Origin: DAOUKH01 sp965207995
GTDB taxonomy: Bacteria; Chloroflexota; Dehalococcoidia; SHYB01
NCBI GenBank assembly: GCA_965207995.1
Contig: OZ242299.1
Span: 2,666,001-2,730,000 of the forward strand
DNA: 64,000 nucleotides
Direction of reading: 5' to 3'
Each line of letters opens with the position of its first letter. Positions within the stretch are counted from its first letter, which is position 1. This document shows, piece after piece, positions 60,285-64,000 of this stretch. The translations under genes were made by a program, and so were the position numbers. Below the pieces are notes generated by a model, which saw nothing but the letters and a program-made list of their open reading frames with translations, did not search any database and was not told the DNA's origin.

Positions 60285-61688
60285 CTACTCCCAGTCGCGG
60301 ACGTCGACGAAGCGGCCCGCGATGGCGGCCGCCGCGGCCATGGCGGGGCTGACGAGGTGGGTGCGCCCGCCGCGCCCCTGTCGGCCTTCGAAGTTGCGGT
60401 TGGTGGTCGAGGCGCAGCGCTCGCCGGGGGCCAGCATGTCGCCGTTCATGGCCACGCACATCGAGCAGCCGGCGTTGCGCCACTCGAAGCCGGCGTCGAT
60501 GAAGACCCGGTCGAGCCCTTCGGCCTCCGCCTGCTGCTTCACCATCGTCGAGCCGGGGACGACCATAGCGCGCACCGACGGGGCGACGCGGCGTCCCCGG
60601 GCCACCTCGGCGGCGGCCCGCAGGTCTTCGATGCGGCCGTTGGTGCAGGAGCCGACGAAGGCCCGGTCGATGGCGAGCTCTTGGATCGCCTCGCCGCCTT
60701 GGAGGCCCATGTAGTCCAGCGCGGCCTGCGCCGCCTTGCGCTCGGCCTCCGACGGCAGGCTGTCGGGATCGGGGACGTTGCCGGTAACCTGCGTCGTCAT
60801 GCCGGGGTTCGTGCCCCACGTGACATAAGGCGCGAGGGCCGAGGCGTCGATCTCGACCCTCCGGTCGAAGGGCGCGCCGTCGTCGCTGGGAAGCGCGCGC
60901 CAGCGCTCGACGGCCTCGGCGAAGTCGCGGCCCTGGGGAGCGCGCGGTTTACCTTCCAGATAGGTGAAGGTCGTCTCGTCGGGGGCGATCATGCCGGCTC
61001 GCGCGCCCGCCTCGATCGACATGTTGCACACCGTCATGCGGCCTTCCATCGAGAGGCCGCGGATGGCCGACCCGGTGTACTCGATCACGTGGCCGGTCGC
61101 GCCGTCGATGCCGATCTCACCGATGATGGCGAGGATGAGGTCCTTGGGCGTGACGCCGCGTCCCAGCATTCCCTCGACGCGAATCTCCATCACCGGCGAC
61201 GGCGTCTGCGGGATGCACTGCAGTGCGAGGACGTGCTCGACCTGCGAGGAGCCGATACCGAAGGCGAGCGCGCCGAAGGCGCCGTGCGTCGAGGTGTGGC
61301 TGTCGCCGCAGACGATAACCATGCCGGGCTGGGTGTAGCCCTGCTCGGGGCCGATGACGTGGACGATCCCCTGGCCGGGGTCGTTGAGGCCGTGGAACTC
61401 GACGCCGAACTCGGCGGAGTTCCGCTCCATCGCGTCGATCTGGGCCCGCGCCATGTCGTCGGCGATGGGGAGCGAGCGGTCGGTGGTGGGGACGTTGTGG
61501 TCCACCGTCGCCACGGTAAGGTCGGGGCGCCGCACCCGCCGCCCCGCCTCGCGAAGTGCGTCGAATTCGTGGGGGTGCAGCTCGTGGATCAGGTGCAGGT
61601 CGACGTAGAGGAGGTCGGGCTTGCCCGGCTCGGCATGCGCCACGTGCGCATCCCAGATCTTCCGGTACATGGTGCGCGGGCCGGACAT
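60285..61688 (-). CDS. leuC: 3-isopropylmalate dehydratase, large subunit
   Basis: 467 residues. With LeuD it isomerises 2-isopropylmalate to 3-isopropylmalate in leucine synthesis, using a [4Fe-4S] cluster held by Cys348 (GSCTNGRIEDL), Cys408 and Cys411 (GCSMCVAMNGD). CGDSHTSTHGAFGALAFGIG and the acidic/serine substrate residues are conserved. LeuD is not downstream; instead the DUF262 gene follows. A paralogue acting on another dicarboxylate (homoaconitase-like) cannot be excluded. It is 11 bases after the PEP mutase-family gene. Confidence 0.92.
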   Translation of the reverse strand: MSGPRTMYRKIWDAHVAHAEPGKPDLLYVDLHLIHELHPHEFDALREAGRRVRRPDLTVATVDHNVPTTDRSLPIADDMARAQIDAMERNSAEFGVEFHGLNDPGQGIVHVIGPEQGYTQPGMVIVCGDSHTSTHGAFGALAFGIGSSQVEHVLALQCIPQTPSPVMEIRVEGMLGRGVTPKDLILAIIGEIGIDGATGHVIEYTGSAIRGLSMEGRMTVCNMSIEAGARAGMIAPDETTFTYLEGKPRAPQGRDFAEAVERWRALPSDDGAPFDRRVEIDASALAPYVTWGTNPGMTTQVTGNVPDPDSLPSEAERKAAQAALDYMGLQGGEAIQELAIDRAFVGSCTNGRIEDLRAAAEVARGRRVAPSVRAMVVPGSTMVKQQAEAEGLDRVFIDAGFEWRNAGCSMCVAMNGDMLAPGERCASTTNRNFEGRQGRGGRTHLVSPAMAAAAAIAGRFVDVRDWE

Positions 61689-61699
61689 GGCGGCCCCGC

Positions 61700-62560
61700 T
61701 CAGGAGTAGTGCGCGTCGCGGGCGAGCATGTCGCTCATCCCCACGAGCTCGAAGGCGTCGTGCAGCGTCACCATGCGGCCGTCGGCCTTGTGCGTCGCGC
61801 CGGTGGACTTCAGCTCGTCCAGCGTGATCTCGATGGCCTTGATGGCGCTGAGCATGCCGGAGGCGGGGAAGATGACGATCTTGTACCCGATCTCCTCAAG
61901 CTCCGACGCCGTCAGCAGCGGCGACCTGCCCGACTCGACGTAGTTATACAGCAGCGGCGCGTTGAAGCTCGCCGCGGCGCGTTCGACGTCCTCCCGCGAG
62001 CGCAGCGCCTCGACGAAGAGCACGTCGGCGCCGGCCTCGACGAAGGCCTGGCCCCGCTCGATGGTGTCCTCCCAGCCGGTGACCGCGAGGGCGTCCGTCC
62101 GCGCGATGATGGTGAAGTCGGGGTCGGTGCGGGCGTCGACGGCGGCGCGGATCTTCCGCGCCATGTCCTCCGTCGAGACGACTTCTTTATTGTCGAGGTG
62201 GCCGCAGCGCTTCGGGGAGACCTGGTCTTCCAGGTGGATCGCCGCCGCGCCCACCCGCTCATACTCGCGGATGACGCGCTGGATGTTGAGCACGCCGCCG
62301 TAGCCGGTGTCGGCGTCGGAGATCAGCGGGATGTCGACCGCGCCGGCGATGGCTCCGGCGTTCCGCGTCATGTCGTCCGCCGTCGCCAGGCCGAGGTCGG
62401 GCGCGCCCAGCCGGGCGATAGAAGTGCCCGCGCCGGTCATGTAGACCGCGTCGAACCCCGCCCGCTCGATCAGCGCCGCGCTCAGGCAGTCGTAGGCGCC
62501 CGGCGCGACGATGATGCCGGGCCGCTCCAGCAGTTGTCGGAAGCGTGTCGTCGCCCGCAT
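61700..62560 (-). CDS. isocitrate lyase/PEP mutase family protein
   Basis: 286 residues from ATG 62560. The family TIM barrel cleaves or forms C-C or P-C bonds next to a carboxylate. The active-site motif PKRCGH (KKCGH in isocitrate lyase), the N-terminal MTGAGTSIARLGAPDLGLATADD and AIHLEDQVSPKRCGH are present. Length and motifs fit 2-methylisocitrate lyase (PrpB) or oxaloacetate decarboxylase-type members more than true isocitrate lyase (430 residues). Location between acyl-CoA synthetase (7 bases) and leuC suggests a carboxylic-acid catabolic unit. Confidence 0.9.
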   Translation of the reverse strand: MRATTRFRQLLERPGIIVAPGAYDCLSAALIERAGFDAVYMTGAGTSIARLGAPDLGLATADDMTRNAGAIAGAVDIPLISDADTGYGGVLNIQRVIREYERVGAAAIHLEDQVSPKRCGHLDNKEVVSTEDMARKIRAAVDARTDPDFTIIARTDALAVTGWEDTIERGQAFVEAGADVLFVEALRSREDVERAAASFNAPLLYNYVESGRSPLLTASELEEIGYKIVIFPASGMLSAIKAIEITLDELKSTGATHKADGRMVTLHDAFELVGMSDMLARDAHYS

Positions 62561-62567
62561 TGCGCCT

Positions 62568-64000
62568 CTACTGAATGCGCTTCTCGTGTCCCGCCCACTC
62601 GCGGTCGCGAAGAACAAACTTCTGGATCTTGCCCGTCGCCGTCTTGGGAAGCTCGCCGATCTCGACGTACTTCGGCGCCTTGAACCGGGCGATCCGGTCC
62701 TTGCAGAAGTCGATCAGCTCGTCCTCGCCGACCGTGCCGCCGGGCCGCGTCGTGATGAACGCCTTGGGGACCTCGCCCCACCGCTCGTCGGGCACGCCCA
62801 CCACGCAGACCTCGAGCACGCCGGGGTGCTCCATGATCACCTTCTCGACCTCCTGCGTCGAGATGTTCTCGCCGCCGGAGATGATCACGTCCTTGGCGCG
62901 GTCCTTCAGTTCGATATAGCCGTCGGGGTGCCACACGGCGAGGTCGCCGGAGTGGAACCAGCCGCCCTCGAACGCCTTCTTCGTGGCTTCGGGGTCGTTG
63001 TAGTAGCCGGTCATCACGTTGTTGCCGCGGATGATGACCTCGCCCATCGTCTTGGCGTCCTTCGGAATGTCCTGCATGTGGGAGTCGACCACGCGGAGGC
63101 CGGGCTCGGTCATGGCGAAGGAGACGCCCTGCCGCGCCTTCACCACCGAGCGGTCGTCGATGGAGAGGTCGGCCCACTCCTCTTGCTCGGGGCAGATGGT
63201 GTGGGGGCCGTAGGTCTCGGTGAGGCCGTAGACGTGGTTCAGCGCCGCGCCCATCCCCTCGATCGTCTTGATGTGGAGCGGCGACGGCGGTGCGCCCGCC
63301 GTGGTGATCGTCACGCCGGTGAGGTCCTGTCCCTGGGCGGCGGGCGACGAATAGAGCATCGTGAGGACCGTGGGCGCGCAACAGAAATGTGTGACGTTCT
63401 CCGCCTCGATCAGGCGGAAGACCTCGGGCGGGTCGATGCTCCGAAGGCAGACGTGCTTCCCGCCGACCGCGGTGACGCCCCAGGTGTGGCACCAGCCGTT
63501 GCAGTGGAACATGGGCAGCGTCCACAGATAGGAGCTCCGGTGGTTGACCCCGGACTCGAGAATCTCGCCGAGTGCGTTCAGATAGGCCCCGCGCGAGTGG
63601 TACTCGACGCCCTTGGGCAGCCCCGTCGTGCCCGACGTGTAGTTGATGGCGATGGTGTCGAACTCGGAGTCCAGGTGGACGCGCTCGGTGTCCGCCGAGC
63701 CGCCTTCGACGAAGGCCTCGTAGTCGACGCTTTCGATGTCGTCGGCGCGCGGGACTTCGTCGACAACCTGCACCACGGTCTCGATCCCTTTGGCCTGCGG
63801 AAGCGCCTCCCGGACGACGGGCGCGAACTCGGAGTCGAAGATGAGCGCCTTCGAGTTGGAGTGGTCGAGGATGTAACCGACCTCCCGCGCGGACAGGCGG
63901 ATGTTGATCGCCACGATGGCCGCGCCGATGTACATCGGGCCGAAGTGCGCTTCGAGCATCGGCGGGATGTTGGGCAGGAAGCAGGCGACCTTGTCGCCCT
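62568..64000 (-). CDS. acyl-CoA synthetase (AMP-forming), 5'-truncated
   Basis: The frame is open to the window edge (first full codon 63996-63998), so the N-terminus is missing; about 476 residues are visible. Adenylation motifs: the P-loop YTSGTTGLPKGVEYH, the aromatic motif YGLTETYGP, then GWFHSGDLAVWHPDGYIELKDRAKDVIISGGENIS with the hinge, and the C-terminal catalytic lysine in LPKTATGKIQKFVLR. It activates a medium/long-chain or other carboxylic acid to its CoA thioester. It forms a tight reverse-strand unit with the PEP mutase-family gene and leuC. Confidence 0.93.
   Translation of the reverse strand, partial: GDKVACFLPNIPPMLEAHFGPMYIGAAIVAINIRLSAREVGYILDHSNSKALIFDSEFAPVVREALPQAKGIETVVQVVDEVPRADDIESVDYEAFVEGGSADTERVHLDSEFDTIAINYTSGTTGLPKGVEYHSRGAYLNALGEILESGVNHRSSYLWTLPMFHCNGWCHTWGVTAVGGKHVCLRSIDPPEVFRLIEAENVTHFCCAPTVLTMLYSSPAAQGQDLTGVTITTAGAPPSPLHIKTIEGMGAALNHVYGLTETYGPHTICPEQEEWADLSIDDRSVVKARQGVSFAMTEPGLRVVDSHMQDIPKDAKTMGEVIIRGNNVMTGYYNDPEATKKAFEGGWFHSGDLAVWHPDGYIELKDRAKDVIISGGENISTQEVEKVIMEHPGVLEVCVVGVPDERWGEVPKAFITTRPGGTVGEDELIDFCKDRIARFKAPKYVEIGELPKTATGKIQKFVLRDREWAGHEKRIQ

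Overview
The window is GC-rich bacterial chromosomal DNA, almost fully coding, with no rRNA, phage or insertion sequence. It holds about 51 protein-coding loci, one tRNA-Leu and many intergenic repeats. The gene content points to an uncultured aerobic heterotroph: expanded families of CaiB-type CoA-transferases, metal-dependent amidohydrolases, short-chain dehydrogenases, thiolase-like/DUF35 pairs and acyl-CoA enzymes, a FadF-like electron-transfer protein, and lipoprotein solute-binding proteins. This style resembles Chloroflexota of the Dehalococcoidia/SAR202 type. That assignment is an inference from gene content, not proven by a marker gene.

Layout. 1-9 kb: a partial tandem CoA-transferase, a small lipoprotein, an SDR, a sugar-epimerase-like protein, a D-aminoacylase-like amidohydrolase, a 702-residue Fe-S membrane protein and a second SDR. 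9-18 kb: more CaiB-type CoA-transferases (one split by a frameshift) and two CitE/HpcH lyases. 18-23 kb: enoyl-CoA hydratase, amidohydrolase, FAH-family hydrolase, D-2-hydroxyacid dehydrogenase, a VapBC-like toxin-antitoxin pair and TesB thioesterase. 24-29 kb: tRNA-Leu(GAG) and an aapJQMP amino-acid ABC transporter whose AapM carries an unusual internal repeat. 29-37 kb: an unassigned protein, an SDR, three amidohydrolases of the Amidohydro_2 type, a duplicated dimeric-barrel-like protein and an MFS exporter. 37-49 kb: two DUF35/thiolase-like pairs, RecQ, a glycosyltransferase, PurU, a CoA-transferase/MaoC pair and an orphan branched-chain-type solute-binding protein. 50-58 kb: an operon of D-aminoacylase, a catalytic/non-catalytic CoA-transferase pair and a selenocysteine glutaredoxin, then a reverse-strand cluster (TfoX-like, D-aminoacylase, Tag-like, dienelactone hydrolase). 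58-64 kb: an AT-richer DUF262/HNH defence-type gene inserted after leuC, a PEP mutase/isocitrate lyase family enzyme and a truncated acyl-CoA synthetase.

The most notable discovery is a glutaredoxin/mycoredoxin-like gene at 54652-54912 in which an in-frame TGA replaces the first cysteine of the CxxC redox motif. It is followed at the right distance by a perfect 8-bp hairpin with an AGGTCA loop, very like the fdhF SECIS loop. This is a probable selenoprotein that ordinary gene calling would truncate. Other highlights are the repeated pairing of CaiB halves with and without the catalytic aspartate, an 18-copy palindromic repeat family in the gene gaps, and the 3.5-copy internal membrane repeat in AapM.

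Working together, the genes suggest activation of carboxylic acids as CoA thioesters (acyl-CoA synthetase, CaiB-type and family I CoA-transferases), hydration and oxidation (enoyl-CoA hydratase, MaoC, SDRs), C-C cleavage (thiolase-like/DUF35, CitE-like, PEP mutase-like) and electron delivery to quinone (FadF-like). Amidohydrolases and the amino-acid transporters would feed in amides and N-acylated or free amino acids.
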